Origin: Bacteroidota bacterium
GTDB taxonomy: Bacteria > Bacteroidota > Bacteroidia > NS11-12g > UBA955
Assembly: GCA_030832905.1 (NCBI GenBank)
Contig: JAURIG010000005.1
Location: 1 to 46,067 of the forward strand
Length of the DNA: 46,067 bases
Direction: 5' to 3'
Shown in pieces: positions 1 to 9,803 of the stretch. The notes beneath the pieces are model-generated. The model searched no databases. It had not been told where the DNA came from and saw nothing but the letters and a program-made list of their open reading frames with translations. Numbering within the stretch: the first letter of the stretch is position 1; every line of letters begins with the position of its first letter. A program made the translations under genes and the position numbers.

Positions 1-356
1 AAACGAAGTGCAGAATTCAAAATACCACCACCCTCTGTGGCAATGTCTTCATAAGTCTTACCCTGCAAACGCATTACATATTCGTTGTGTCTGGAAGCAG
101 CAAAAACCATATGGGTATGAGAATCTACAAAAGCAGGTATTACCCAATGATCACTTAAGTCTATGGTATTGCCCTCATAGTTTGGGCAATCTTGCATTGA
201 ACCATATTCGGCAATAAGCCCATTTTCAACCTTAATGTAAGCCTTTTCAAGCTTGTTGATTTGTTGCATATTGCTGCCCTTCAGACATTCTACACCTTGG
301 TCTAGAATACCATGAATTTGTGCTATGTTTGTAAGTAGATAGTCCGATTCACTCAT
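1..356 (-). CDS. hutI: Imidazolonepropionase, N-terminal part (truncated by window edge)
   Basis: Minus-strand translation from ATG at 356: MSESDYLLTNIAQIHGILDQGVECLKG...DHWVIPAFVDSHTHMVFAASRHNEYVMRLQGKTYEDIATEGGGILNSALR; the PAFVDSHTHMVFAASRHNEY metal-binding region and GGGILN are typical of HutI. Not in the supplied ORF track. Confidence 0.9.
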   Translation of the reverse strand, partial: MSESDYLLTNIAQIHGILDQGVECLKGSNMQQINKLEKAYIKVENGLIAEYGSMQDCPNYEGNTIDLSDHWVIPAFVDSHTHMVFAASRHNEYVMRLQGKTYEDIATEGGGILNSALR

Positions 357-867
357 GATTAATGCTTCAGAATTAAAATCAATTATAAGCAAAGGTAAAG
401 CAAATTTCATTGCCGAAACAGCCCGTGTATTTGGCAAAGTCCATTTAGGCGATGAGGTAAGCATTTGGTATGGTGCCGTATTGCGCGGTGACGCCGACCA
501 TATTCACATTGGCAACCGAAGCAATGTTCAAGACAATGCCACTATTCATGTTGATCCAGGATTTCCAGTAAACATTGGAGAATCTTGTATTATAGGCCAT
601 GGCGCAGTAGTGCATGGCGCTACACTGCAGAACAATGTTTTAGTGGGCATTCATGCTACAATATTGAATGGGGCTGTGATTGGCGAATACAGTATTATTG
701 GCGCCGGGACGGTGGTCACTGAAGGGGCTTTAATACCGCCCTATTCATTGGTTTTAGGCATACCAGGTAAAGTGGTTAAAACCATATCAGATGCCCAAAA
801 AGAAAAAATCATTAAAAATGCAGATGCCTACGTGGCGCTGAGTAAAATCTATTTAGAAGCTAAATAA
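355..867 (+). CDS. Gamma-carbonic anhydrase-like hexapeptide-repeat protein (YrdA/PaaY family)
   Basis: Left-handed beta-helix repeats; VSIWYGAVLRGDADHIHIGNRSNVQDNATIHVD, CIIGHGAVVHG, IGAGTVVTEG. Confidence 0.9.
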   Translation: MINASELKSIISKGKANFIAETARVFGKVHLGDEVSIWYGAVLRGDADHIHIGNRSNVQDNATIHVDPGFPVNIGESCIIGHGAVVHGATLQNNVLVGIHATILNGAVIGEYSIIGAGTVVTEGALIPPYSLVLGIPGKVVKTISDAQKEKIIKNADAYVALSKIYLEAK

Positions 868-1891
868 TCTTACCAAAATGGTGCTGAGCATATTGTTCGA
901 ATTTCTCAGGATCTTTGAATTTTTTTGGCTGCAGCACTAATCCACTCTTGTCTTTATCTGAAAAGCCACTAAAAAAGCCTTTTTTATCTTCCTGATGGTG
1001 TTCAGCTCTCAGCATCAATATATGCTCATATAAGTCAATATCGTAGGGCAAAAACTGATTTAATAGCCTTAAACCATAGTTGTGATTGATAAATGACTTG
1101 CCTTTATTGGAATCAATAAAAGTAGCCAATAATTGGCTGAGGGTATCTTTTGATTCCCAGCCTACAGATAGGCCACTTAACCTTTGCATTGGGCAAACAG
1201 GCGGTAAATCAAAATTCAACAAATTAAACAAGGCTCTGTGCTGGGGTTGTTCCAATAAAGCATGTTTATTGATGTCTGTAAGTAAAAGAATCACTTCTGC
1301 TTGAAGGCCTTTAAGTTTGCCTGGCTTCGCCAATAGTTCAAATGGATAATGCAGGTTACCTGTTTCATATAAAGCATACAATTGTTTGGCAGCATATAAT
1401 TCAGATTGTAATGCTATCATGCTGTCTACACCAGCTATAACAATGATTTTTTTGGCTTTTAAGACCTGTTGGTATTCCATAGAATCGGCCAAAACTGAAT
1501 AAAAACTGCCCGAGTTGGCCATGGTAAATTTTGCACCAATTACGACTACCTCTGGTTGATCTGGTGGCTCTGGAACTGCAATATTGACATACTTAACAAA
1601 GTGCTTAACAGCATTGTGCTTGAAGAAGGTAACTTGGTTAAAATTATTGATATGTTTATTGAGTTGCTCTAATGCATTTTTAGCATCGGGGCACCAAGCT
1701 ATTTGCCCATTGTTCTTTTTAACATTGGTCTCAAACTCAAACAGCAATTTATCGAGGTTCTCCGCTACTTTCCATCTAGAATAAGTCAAGCGTTTTTTAA
1801 GCAAATCAATATCATTGAATTGTCTCAAATGCATTGCTAATGCTTTTAAATACTTGTCTTGTGCTTGAATAAATGACATACTAAAAAACAA
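860..1891 (-). CDS. LUD-domain / LutB-like protein, apparently lacking the 4Fe-4S ferredoxin motif
   Basis: Order of motifs resembles LutB (GQIAWCPDAKNAL..., ...AKFTMANSGSFYSV..., KKIIVIAGVDSMI...LYALYETGN...) but the cysteine cluster is not present. Confidence 0.55.
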   Translation of the reverse strand: MFFSMSFIQAQDKYLKALAMHLRQFNDIDLLKKRLTYSRWKVAENLDKLLFEFETNVKKNNGQIAWCPDAKNALEQLNKHINNFNQVTFFKHNAVKHFVKYVNIAVPEPPDQPEVVVIGAKFTMANSGSFYSVLADSMEYQQVLKAKKIIVIAGVDSMIALQSELYAAKQLYALYETGNLHYPFELLAKPGKLKGLQAEVILLLTDINKHALLEQPQHRALFNLLNFDLPPVCPMQRLSGLSVGWESKDTLSQLLATFIDSNKGKSFINHNYGLRLLNQFLPYDIDLYEHILMLRAEHHQEDKKGFFSGFSDKDKSGLVLQPKKFKDPEKFEQYAQHHFGKII

Positions 1892-2720
1892 TATTATCTA
1901 TAAGTCTAACGCCTTCTATATGGGCTGCAATTAACACCACATTTTTTTGTTTTTTAAACCATTTTTTACCCAAAGTTAGGGTATCTGCATGGGCTAAAGT
2001 TAAATACTCCACTTCTATGTGTTTTTGGGTCAATAAATGTTTGGCATATTGAAGGGCATCTTTTGATTCTATGTGTTGCGATAGGCGTTTGATCATATCG
2101 AGCATTTTGTATAATTGGCTCGCTAAATCAACACCTTGTTTACTCAGTCTGAGATTGCGTGAGCTCATGGCTAAACCATTACTCAAACGCACCGTATCGC
2201 AAAACTCTAAATCTATTTGAGGAAAATACGCCTCTTGTAGAACTTTAATCACCATGCATTGCTGATAATCCTTCAAGCCAAAATACGCTTTGTTGGGCAT
2301 TACATAATTAAATAGGCGATTAACCACTTGTACTACACCATCAAAATGACCTGGTCTATTAGGGCCTTCTAAAACGGTATTCAATTGCCCAAGATCTAGG
2401 TTTATAGGCACATAGGTTTTAGGATACATTTCGTCATGATCAGGCATAAACAAAACATCACAACCAACACGCTCTAACAATTGCATATCGTTGCTAAGAT
2501 TCTGAGGATAATTGTTGTAGTCATCTAGATTGTTAAACTGTTTTTTATTGATAAAAATAGAAACTACTGTAAGATCATTCTCTTGTATAGAGGCTTTTAC
2601 CAACTGAATATGACCATCGTGCAAAGCACCCATAGTAGGAACAAACCCTATACTCTGCGACTGCTTGCGCAAAAGCGTTAAGTATGCTTGTAATTCTATT
2701 TGGGTCTTAAACAGCTTCAA
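1881..2720 (-). CDS. panC: Pantothenate synthetase (pantoate--beta-alanine ligase)
   Basis: GFVPTMGALHDGHIQLVKAS, VVSIFINKKQFN, VLEGPNRPGHFDGVVQVVNRLF, AYFGLKDYQQ, MSSRNLRLS; TTG start. Confidence 0.97.
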   Translation of the reverse strand: MKLFKTQIELQAYLTLLRKQSQSIGFVPTMGALHDGHIQLVKASIQENDLTVVSIFINKKQFNNLDDYNNYPQNLSNDMQLLERVGCDVLFMPDHDEMYPKTYVPINLDLGQLNTVLEGPNRPGHFDGVVQVVNRLFNYVMPNKAYFGLKDYQQCMVIKVLQEAYFPQIDLEFCDTVRLSNGLAMSSRNLRLSKQGVDLASQLYKMLDMIKRLSQHIESKDALQYAKHLLTQKHIEVEYLTLAHADTLTLGKKWFKKQKNVVLIAAHIEGVRLIDNIVF

Positions 2721-2780
2721 ACCATTACAAAATAAGGGCTATGATCCTATTTTGCAAAATTAAAGTCTTCACAAAATTCA

Positions 2781-3299
2781 CTATGTATTATGCTTGTAGC
2801 GTTTTAAAAAAAGCCTTGCCCTAACGGTAAATGCAGCTCCAGCATTTGGCAATTCACGTTCTAACTTAAATACCAGATCGGGAATGAGTTCTGGAAAATG
2901 CTGTACATATCTTTCTAATATGGTGATAGAAAACGCTCTTAGTGCAGCTTCAGCCTGAATATTTTCAAGTGTATAATAGGCCAATTCCATTACAGTTTCA
3001 ATTTGCTTGCCCTTAATTTCAACTGATTGAAAAACCTTAAGCACATTGCGCATTATGCCAGATTTACCTTTAAAAGCATTGGCAGCATGCAATAACAAAG
3101 GTGTATACTCTGATTGGTACAAGTCCGGATGCTCTGTAAAACAATGTGCCAAAATCCAAGAGGCATTATAGGCGCTATAATAATCCTTATGACTTAAGGC
3201 CTTTACCACATCTGCTAATAAGGTGTTGTCTATGGCGCAAGCATTGGCCATCTGTTTAATCCCCTGAATAGACTTGATATGATCAAATGTTAAGCTCAT
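2781..3299 (-). CDS. Hypothetical alpha-helical (HEAT-like) protein
   Basis: ORF 2781..3314; start re-assigned to ATG at 3299 (MSLTFDHIK...) because the 5' 15 nt of the ORF lie in a terminator hairpin. Helical repeats; no specific family recognised. Confidence 0.6.
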   Translation of the reverse strand: MSLTFDHIKSIQGIKQMANACAIDNTLLADVVKALSHKDYYSAYNASWILAHCFTEHPDLYQSEYTPLLLHAANAFKGKSGIMRNVLKVFQSVEIKGKQIETVMELAYYTLENIQAEAALRAFSITILERYVQHFPELIPDLVFKLERELPNAGAAFTVRARLFLKRYKHNT

Positions 3300-3325
3300 A
3301 AAAAAAGCCCTCAATTGAGGGCTTT
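3300..3325 (-). terminator. Rho-independent terminator for the T9SS-sorted protein gene
   Basis: Perfect palindrome AAAGCCCTCAATTGAGGGCTTT (3304-3325) followed on the minus strand by a 7-T run (3306-3300), just after the stop at 3345. Confidence 0.85.
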
Positions 3326-3344
3326 CTATTGTATTTAAATAGGA

Positions 3345-6029
3345 TTAATGTCTGATAACAAGTTTCAATACACCGAAGTTGTAACCACCATTACCAACTG
3401 CTGTTACAATGTAAGTACCAGCCTGAAGCGCTTTAGTATCTAAAGCCACTTCATTCGTTGCTGAAGTCATTTTACCAATAATTTTAGTCATTACTGTTTT
3501 ACCAGTAAAGTCTAATACTTTAACGGTAACATCTTCAACATTACCTTTGATATCTATGCTAACATTTACAACATCATCAGATGGGTTAGGATATAACTTC
3601 AAAGCATTAGAAGATTTGGTGTTTTGAACATCATTGATATTGGTAAAGTATTGTTGACATTCGAAGAAGCCTCTACCGTGCGTACCAGCGTAAATAGAAC
3701 CTCTATTTCTACCAGGGAATGTGTATTGACGAATTGATAAAGTTGCTACTTTAGGGAATTTATTAGTCGCGTTGGTTTGTGCTGACCATGTTGCACCACC
3801 ATCATCAGAGGCGTATACACCTAAGTCTGTAGCTAAGAACATTAAATTAGAACTGCTCAAAGCAATTAATCCATCATACACCGGCATAGCAGGTAAGTTA
3901 TTAGTGATATTGGTAAAAGTAGCTGTTGTGCCTAACATGTTAGTGCCTTTGTAAACATAGTTGCTAGAACCATATTGAGCTAGAGTAATCAACGCTGAAT
4001 TGTTGTCATTTGGATCTAAGCAAATAGATGAAATTGCTCTTGCGCCATTAGCAGTAAAACCTAAATCTTTAAAACTGATGCCTGGAGGTACCGCATTGTA
4101 ATTAGACCATTTATAATAAGTTGCAGAATTAATACCATCTATGCGGTAGATGCTGTTGCTATTTGTGATGAATAATGAATTACCATCATTGCTTGGCTCT
4201 AAATCCCATACTTGACCACCGCCAATAGCTGAGGTTAACATATACCATTCTGGCTCTTTTTGGAAATCAGTTACACCAATACCCATCCATACTGATCCGT
4301 TAATGGCTAAGAACAATCTTGAAGTATTATTATTTGGATCCGGATGCTCCCACAAACGGAACTTTGCGTTAAATGGTGCATAGTTTGAAGAATGACTGTG
4401 TTCGCAATATTTGGCTGTATCTGATAAGCTTAAAAATGTTCTAGCGATTCTTCTGTCCCAAAGACAAGATTGAGTTTTACCAAAGTCTCTTGAACGGGTA
4501 ACATTAGCATAGTAAGTTTCAGCAAAGATGATTGAGTTATCTTTTACAGATATTTCGGTTTGGAAACCATCACCACCTTTAATTTCAACAGCAGCTTTTT
4601 TGGTATTGCCTTTTTTGTTGATATACTGAGTACCGTTGTCTTGAGTTCCTCCTACAACATTGCCCATATAATCTGCAGCAACTGCATAGAATTGAGTAGC
4701 ATTAAAGCCTTGGTTTTTAGCTGTAAAAGTTTTAGCATTATCTGAGCTGAAGAACAATCCACCATCATTACCACAAATCAAAGTTGGAGGTGTAGTGCTC
4801 ATATCCCATTGTAATACGTGCTTGTCTGAATGCACATAAGCAGGATTGGCTCCACCAAAATCATTCTGAGAAGCTATGTATTTAGGATTACTGCCTTCTC
4901 TCCATTCAGCTAGAGCAACACCGCCCATAATGATATGGTTTTTATCTAGTGGGTCAACAGTTAAAACGTTGTTGTAATAACCTTGAGAACTTGCCAATGA
5001 AATCAATGGATCAAAATAAGTAGAGCTAGCTGCTACTATTTGTTCCCAGCTACTACCGGCATCTTTAGTTCTGAATACGCCTACTAATTTAGAGTCATTG
5101 CCAGATACCATGATGTAAACATAGTTTGGATCTTGCGGAGAAATAGCTATAGAAGCTCTTGATATACCTACGCTTGGAGGTGTAATGGTAGTCCAAGTAG
5201 TGCCTTCGTCTGTACTTTTAACAATTGTAGATGCAGATTGCGCAATTACCATGCCGTCTACACCTACTTTAACCTCTTTACTGTTGCCAGTTTTAGCCAT
5301 AGTCCAAGTTGCACCACCATCTATAGATTTTCTGATACCACCTGAAGTAGAAGCATAAATAATACTTTTACCTGAACGCATATCAGCTGCCATAGAATTG
5401 ATATTGCCAAAATTAGCGGTTGCAGCTAATCTGGTAAATGATCTGCCACGGTTAGTTGATCTGAATATACCAGCACCAGCAAAACCTGGAGTACCTAATG
5501 AGGTTCCTGTGATCGATACGAATTCACCTTCTCCTGTTCCATAACAAATTTCACCTGTAGCAGCTTGAGCTATACATGAAACGTTTAAGTTTTCTTGATA
5601 ATCATTAATTGGTGTCCAAGACAAACCTCTTGTAGTAGATTTAAATAATCCACCACTCACACTACCAACATACATGATGTTTGTAGAATCTTTATCAATT
5701 AAGAAGGCTCTGGTTCTGCCACCAACGTTGTCTGGACCTAACTCATTCCAAACAGAATTAACAGCACGCTTAGTTTGCATTTTCATAGAAGCCTCTAAAG
5801 CTGCCATGTACTCTTCAGGGCTAACCATGCCAGTAGCAGGGTTATTCCTTAATGCACCAAAATAGTCTGACATACCAGCGGCAATTTTTCCACCAGCTCT
5901 TTGGAAGGTTAACACTTCGTCAATTTTAGAGGAGGTCCTAGGTTTGTAGTCACTCGATTTAAAAGAGAGAGTGCTGATGCCATAAGCGGCGCCACACACA
6001 ACTAAAACAAGTAAGATTTTATTTTTCAT
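3345..6029 (-). CDS. Secreted sortilin/BNR-repeat beta-propeller protein with C-terminal T9SS type A sorting domain
   Basis: Repeated 'STDxGxTW'-type motifs (KSTTRGLSWTP, RSTNRGRSFTRL, KSIDGGATWTM, RTKDAGSSWEQI, ASDDGGATWSAQ); C-term ALKLYPNPSDDVVNVSI...LQAGTYIVTAVGNGGYNFGVLKLVIRH. Start moved from 6110 to 6029 (MKNKILLVLVVCGAAYG signal peptide). Confidence 0.88.
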   Translation of the reverse strand: MKNKILLVLVVCGAAYGISTLSFKSSDYKPRTSSKIDEVLTFQRAGGKIAAGMSDYFGALRNNPATGMVSPEEYMAALEASMKMQTKRAVNSVWNELGPDNVGGRTRAFLIDKDSTNIMYVGSVSGGLFKSTTRGLSWTPINDYQENLNVSCIAQAATGEICYGTGEGEFVSITGTSLGTPGFAGAGIFRSTNRGRSFTRLAATANFGNINSMAADMRSGKSIIYASTSGGIRKSIDGGATWTMAKTGNSKEVKVGVDGMVIAQSASTIVKSTDEGTTWTTITPPSVGISRASIAISPQDPNYVYIMVSGNDSKLVGVFRTKDAGSSWEQIVAASSTYFDPLISLASSQGYYNNVLTVDPLDKNHIIMGGVALAEWREGSNPKYIASQNDFGGANPAYVHSDKHVLQWDMSTTPPTLICGNDGGLFFSSDNAKTFTAKNQGFNATQFYAVAADYMGNVVGGTQDNGTQYINKKGNTKKAAVEIKGGDGFQTEISVKDNSIIFAETYYANVTRSRDFGKTQSCLWDRRIARTFLSLSDTAKYCEHSHSSNYAPFNAKFRLWEHPDPNNNTSRLFLAINGSVWMGIGVTDFQKEPEWYMLTSAIGGGQVWDLEPSNDGNSLFITNSNSIYRIDGINSATYYKWSNYNAVPPGISFKDLGFTANGARAISSICLDPNDNNSALITLAQYGSSNYVYKGTNMLGTTATFTNITNNLPAMPVYDGLIALSSSNLMFLATDLGVYASDDGGATWSAQTNATNKFPKVATLSIRQYTFPGRNRGSIYAGTHGRGFFECQQYFTNINDVQNTKSSNALKLYPNPSDDVVNVSIDIKGNVEDVTVKVLDFTGKTVMTKIIGKMTSATNEVALDTKALQAGTYIVTAVGNGGYNFGVLKLVIRH

Positions 6030-6052
6030 AAAATATCTAAATAACAATTTTT

Positions 6053-6083
6053 CAAATTTAGCAAAAAAAAGGGAGTCAAGCAA
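6053..6083 (-). promoter_or_regulatory. Putative Bacteroidota sigma-ABfr-type promoter for the T9SS-sorted protein gene
   Basis: Minus strand TTG (6083-6081), 20-nt spacer, TAAATTTG (6060-6053), upstream of ATG 6029. Confidence 0.6.
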
Positions 6084-6090
6084 TATATTT

Positions 6091-6963
6091 TTATATGTGC
6101 TTTTCAGCATGATAAGAGGATCTTACCATAGGGCCACTTTCAACAATTTTAAAGCCCTTCTCTTCCCCTAAAATTTTATAAAACGCAAATTGCTCTGGCG
6201 TAATGTATTCGGCCACTTCAAGGTGCATTTTAGTAGGTTGCAAATACTGGCCTAAAGTCAAAACATCGCAGCCATTGGCAAGCAAGTCGTCCATAGCCTT
6301 TGCTACTTCATCAGGTGTTTCCCCCAAGCCCAACATAATACCACTTTTGGTTCTTGCACCTAAGGCTTTAGTGCGTCTAATTTGTTCCAAACTTCTTTCG
6401 TATTTGGCCTGTGGTCTTACCAAGCGGTATAACCTTTCAACCGTTTCCATGTTGTGGCTAATGACTTCTGGTTTTTCATTCACCACCATTTCTAAAAGAT
6501 CCCATTGGGCTTTGAAATCAGGAATAAGGGTTTCCATAGTCACTCCGGGATTTTGAAGTTTCACTTCTCTAATAGTAGCAGCCCATACGCCTGCGCCTTT
6601 GTCTTTTAGTTCATCGCGGTTAACTGAAGTAATTACTGCATGCTTCACTTTCATTAGTCGGATAGCTTCTGCAACGCGTTTGGGTTCGTCTAAATCATAT
6701 TCATTCGGACGCCCAGTGGCCACAGCACAAAAGGAACAACTTCTTGTACAAACATTCCCTAAAATCATGAAAGTTGCTGTACCAGCGCCCCAGCATTCGG
6801 CCATGTTCGGACATTTGCCATCTTCGCAAATCGTATGTAATTTATGGGTCTGAACAATCTTTTTAACCTCAGCATAGGTTTCGCCTAATGGTATTTTAAT
6901 CTTTAACCAATCAGGCTTAGTTCTTTTTCTTGGTGAATTAAGGGTCAAATCGCTCATATTCAA
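6091..6963 (-). CDS. lipA: Lipoyl synthase
   Basis: [41 protein letters not shown] radical-SAM and auxiliary cluster motifs; [24 protein letters not shown]. Confidence 0.98.
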   Translation of the reverse strand: MNMSDLTLNSPRKRTKPDWLKIKIPLGETYAEVKKIVQTHKLHTICEDGKCPNMAECWGAGTATFMILGNVCTRSCSFCAVATGRPNEYDLDEPKRVAEAIRLMKVKHAVITSVNRDELKDKGAGVWAATIREVKLQNPGVTMETLIPDFKAQWDLLEMVVNEKPEVISHNMETVERLYRLVRPQAKYERSLEQIRRTKALGARTKSGIMLGLGETPDEVAKAMDDLLANGCDVLTLGQYLQPTKMHLEVAEYITPEQFAFYKILGEEKGFKIVESGPMVRSSYHAEKHI

Positions 6964-7724
6964 TAACTGTTTCCGAATGCAAAACTAACATAAAACGCAG
7001 AAAAAACGCTTTTGTTTGCAACACCATGTAATATTTCTGGTTGGCTTGGAAAATAATCAATCATACAACCCAATTCTATGGACTTGAATTCTTGACTATA
7101 ATAGCCCCAATTAAAATTGACGCCCGCCTTAAACGACAAACCTATTAGTGGTTTAGTTTCATTCAAACCATATCTAAATGGTGCATAACCAACTACATCT
7201 TCATATTTATGTACCTCTGGATTGTATTTCACAGATTCTGAGACATAGCGCATATTGATTGGATCAGGGACTTCAATCACTACATAATTGGGTTTTAAAA
7301 ATCCTAAACAAGGACCCATGGCGGCAAAAACATTTATACCAACGCTGTTTTTGTTGGTCTTTTCAGACAAGGTCTGATTGATGCCATATAAAGGCCTCAA
7401 GGCATATAATCGGTTAACCTTGCCATATACATAGGGGGTGGTGCCGTATAATTTTTGATTCATGATCTTTTTTTCACGAAAATCATGAATGCCAGAATAA
7501 GCCAATTCCCATAATTGACTTTTTTGTTTCTTGGCGGGTGAGAGATGTCTGTAAAATAAACCCAAACCAGATGGATTCATTAGGCCTCCAAATTGATTAG
7601 AGGCATCTTCAAAAGTAATGTCATAGGCTTCTTGTGCCCTTAGATTAATGTTTACCATTAAACAAAGCGCCAAAAAAAGGCAGCTTAAATTTTGCCTAAT
7701 TTTAATATAGATTTGCAAGTGCAT
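6960..7724 (-). CDS. Hypothetical exported protein, probably outer-membrane/periplasmic
   Basis: N-terminal hydrophobic signal ([19 protein letters not shown]); aromatic and strand-rich composition; no family recognised. Confidence 0.6.
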   Translation of the reverse strand: MHLQIYIKIRQNLSCLFLALCLMVNINLRAQEAYDITFEDASNQFGGLMNPSGLGLFYRHLSPAKKQKSQLWELAYSGIHDFREKKIMNQKLYGTTPYVYGKVNRLYALRPLYGINQTLSEKTNKNSVGINVFAAMGPCLGFLKPNYVVIEVPDPINMRYVSESVKYNPEVHKYEDVVGYAPFRYGLNETKPLIGLSFKAGVNFNWGYYSQEFKSIELGCMIDYFPSQPEILHGVANKSVFSAFYVSFAFGNSY

Positions 7725-8147
7725 ATGACTACATCAAAAGTAATATATTCAGGTGAATTAAGAACCAAAGCTGAACATTTAGCTTCAAAAAATACCATCA
7801 TAACAGATGCTCCAACTGATAATCATGGAAAAGGTGAAGCCTTTTCGCCAACAGATTTAGCAGCCACTTCCTTAGCATCCTGTATGTTAACCGTATTGGG
7901 TATTTATGCTCAAAACCATGATATAGTAATGGACGGCTCGCATGCAGAAGTGACGAAAATAATGAGTCAAGAAGGTCCGAGAAGAATTGTAGGGATAAAT
8001 GTTGATCTTGTAATTTGTAGCCCGCGTGAGCTTACTGATCATGAAAAAATTGCCTTGGAAAGAGTGGCAAAAACTTGCCCTGTTTCATTAAGTCTGCATC
8101 CTGATTTGAAGCAGTCAATAGCTATTGATTATCAACTCAAGGCTTGA
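7725..8147 (+). CDS. OsmC family protein
   Basis: GEAFSPTDLAATSLASCMLTVLGIYAQ and TCPVSLSLHPDL; start set at ATG 7725 (MTTSKVIYSGELRTKAEH). Confidence 0.92.
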   Translation: MTTSKVIYSGELRTKAEHLASKNTIITDAPTDNHGKGEAFSPTDLAATSLASCMLTVLGIYAQNHDIVMDGSHAEVTKIMSQEGPRRIVGINVDLVICSPRELTDHEKIALERVAKTCPVSLSLHPDLKQSIAIDYQLKA

Positions 8148-8467
8148 ACGGTGCTGTCTGCACTAATACCATTGTGATTAGCCACATAAGTAGCTTGCTT
8201 GTTTTTAATCACCAATACTTGAGGAGATTGGTGTTCTATCTCATACTTTGCAGCAATTTCGTTGGAAATGTCTCTGTGATTGAGCAGATCTAAAAGAAAT
8301 ACATTGTCTGTTTTGAGGTCTGCTGGCCAATGTCTTTCAAAACGATCTTTTACCATGCAACTAATGCTGCATCTGGTAGAATGTTTAAAAATTATAATCG
8401 GCTGACTAATAGAAGTTTGATCAATGTCAGTTAACTGATTTATATCTGTTAAATTGATCCAATTCAT
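8132..8467 (-). CDS. ytxJ: YtxJ/BrxC-like monothiol bacilliredoxin
   Basis: PIIIFKHSTRCSISCMVKDRFERHW and EIEHQSPQVLVIKNKQATYVANHNGIS match the bacillithiol-system oxidoreductase YtxJ pattern. Confidence 0.85.
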   Translation of the reverse strand: MNWINLTDINQLTDIDQTSISQPIIIFKHSTRCSISCMVKDRFERHWPADLKTDNVFLLDLLNHRDISNEIAAKYEIEHQSPQVLVIKNKQATYVANHNGISADSTVQALS

Positions 8468-8475
8468 ACTTAGAT

Positions 8476-8604
8476 TTAGGCTGGGATAATTGTTTGCTCT
8501 GGCTTACTTTTGTAAACTGAAGGGCAACGGTCTCTTCTGCCGCCACAAGAGGCCATTAATGATAAGACCAAAACCAAACCTAATATTGTTGTTATATTTT
8601 TCAT
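8476..8604 (-). CDS. Small (42 aa) predicted lipoprotein
   Basis: Minus-strand translation MKNITTILGLVLVLSLMASCGGRRDRCPSVYKSKPEQTIIPA*; signal peptide plus lipobox LMASC. Below the ORF-track length cutoff. Confidence 0.7.
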   Translation of the reverse strand: MKNITTILGLVLVLSLMASCGGRRDRCPSVYKSKPEQTIIPA

Positions 8605-8612
8605 TGTAAATA

Positions 8613-9803
8613 TTGTCACACAAAAGTAACACTAATCCACTTAAACCAGAAATAAATTTATTGGTTGACCAAGCCCTTAACATTGGGGTTGATGCCTTTA
8701 TATATCAAAACAAAGCCCAGTTAGGCGACCTAGTGAATTTTGTTGCCACTCAAGCCAATCTCCGCGAAAACTTCAAAAGAAAACTGCCTGCATTATTAGC
8801 TGCTGGCGGATTTGTAAGCAAACGCGGTTTGGAACAAGCTAGCTCTGAAAAAACAGCTCAAATGAAGACTGAACTATGGCCATCATGTAAGCGCATTTTA
8901 AGTCTTTGTGCAGGCTTGGGCATTGATGATTTAGCCTTTGCTAAAAATGGTGCTGAAGTAATAAGTATTGATGCCGATGCCGAACTGAACAACTTATTTC
9001 AATACAATGCTCAACAATTAGGCATTAAAACTATTGTAAGGCACACAGATACTGCAGAGCATTTTCTTGAAACCCATCCGCAAGAAAAGTATGACATGGT
9101 TTATCTAGATCCTGACAGACGCCTTGACGATAAAAGACAGATTCTTTTATCAGAGCACAGTCCGAATGTGGTTGCACTTCAAAATGCATTGTTTGATTTT
9201 GCCCCTAAAATAGTCATTAAATGCTCCCCAATGTACGACTATGAAATGGGCCTCAAAGAATTGAAAAACGTTGCCCATTTCTACAGTATATCTGTTCAAA
9301 ACGAAATGAAAGAACTGTTAATTGAGATGCAGCAAAACTATGCAGGACCGGCAAAAATGACTTGTATTGATATTCAAAAAGACAAGGTTGTCCAAAAAGG
9401 TTTTGATGGTATAAAACAAACAATCGCCATAACTGAAGGCATAGGGCAATACTTTATAGAGACCTTTGCCTGTATTAATAAATTAAGGCAACAATGGGCC
9501 TATGCTGAACAAGAAAATTTAATGGCTATTCAAGCTCAATTTGGTTGGTTTAGTAGCCATATTTTTCCTGAACATACCATGGGAAGGGTGTTTAATATCA
9601 AACAACAAATGCCCTTTAATACCAAAGCCTGTAAGACCTATTTGAAAGACTTAGGCATTAGCAAAGCCAATATTAAAACCCGTGGGTTAAAGTTTAATAC
9701 CCAAGACACCTATAAAAACTTACAAGTAAAAGAAGGCGGGGAAGATTATTTGTTCATTACTCAATTCCAAGGCTCAGCAGTTATGCTGCATTGCACCTAT
9801 TAG
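8613..9803 (+). CDS. Class I SAM-dependent methyltransferase with THUMP-like C-terminal domain
   Basis: ILSLCAGLGIDDLAFAKNGAEVISIDAD (SAM motif), YDMVYLDPDRR, C-term TRGLKFNTQDTYKNLQVKEGGEDYLFITQF. Confidence 0.8.
   Translation: MSHKSNTNPLKPEINLLVDQALNIGVDAFIYQNKAQLGDLVNFVATQANLRENFKRKLPALLAAGGFVSKRGLEQASSEKTAQMKTELWPSCKRILSLCAGLGIDDLAFAKNGAEVISIDADAELNNLFQYNAQQLGIKTIVRHTDTAEHFLETHPQEKYDMVYLDPDRRLDDKRQILLSEHSPNVVALQNALFDFAPKIVIKCSPMYDYEMGLKELKNVAHFYSISVQNEMKELLIEMQQNYAGPAKMTCIDIQKDKVVQKGFDGIKQTIAITEGIGQYFIETFACINKLRQQWAYAEQENLMAIQAQFGWFSSHIFPEHTMGRVFNIKQQMPFNTKACKTYLKDLGISKANIKTRGLKFNTQDTYKNLQVKEGGEDYLFITQFQGSAVMLHCTY

Noticed and set aside
8-217. Plus ORF of 69 aa
   Set aside because: Antisense to hutI, whose minus-strand reading is clear.
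6203-6853. ORFs 6203-6556 and 6599-6853 on plus
   Set aside because: Antisense shadows of lipA, with no recognisable motif.
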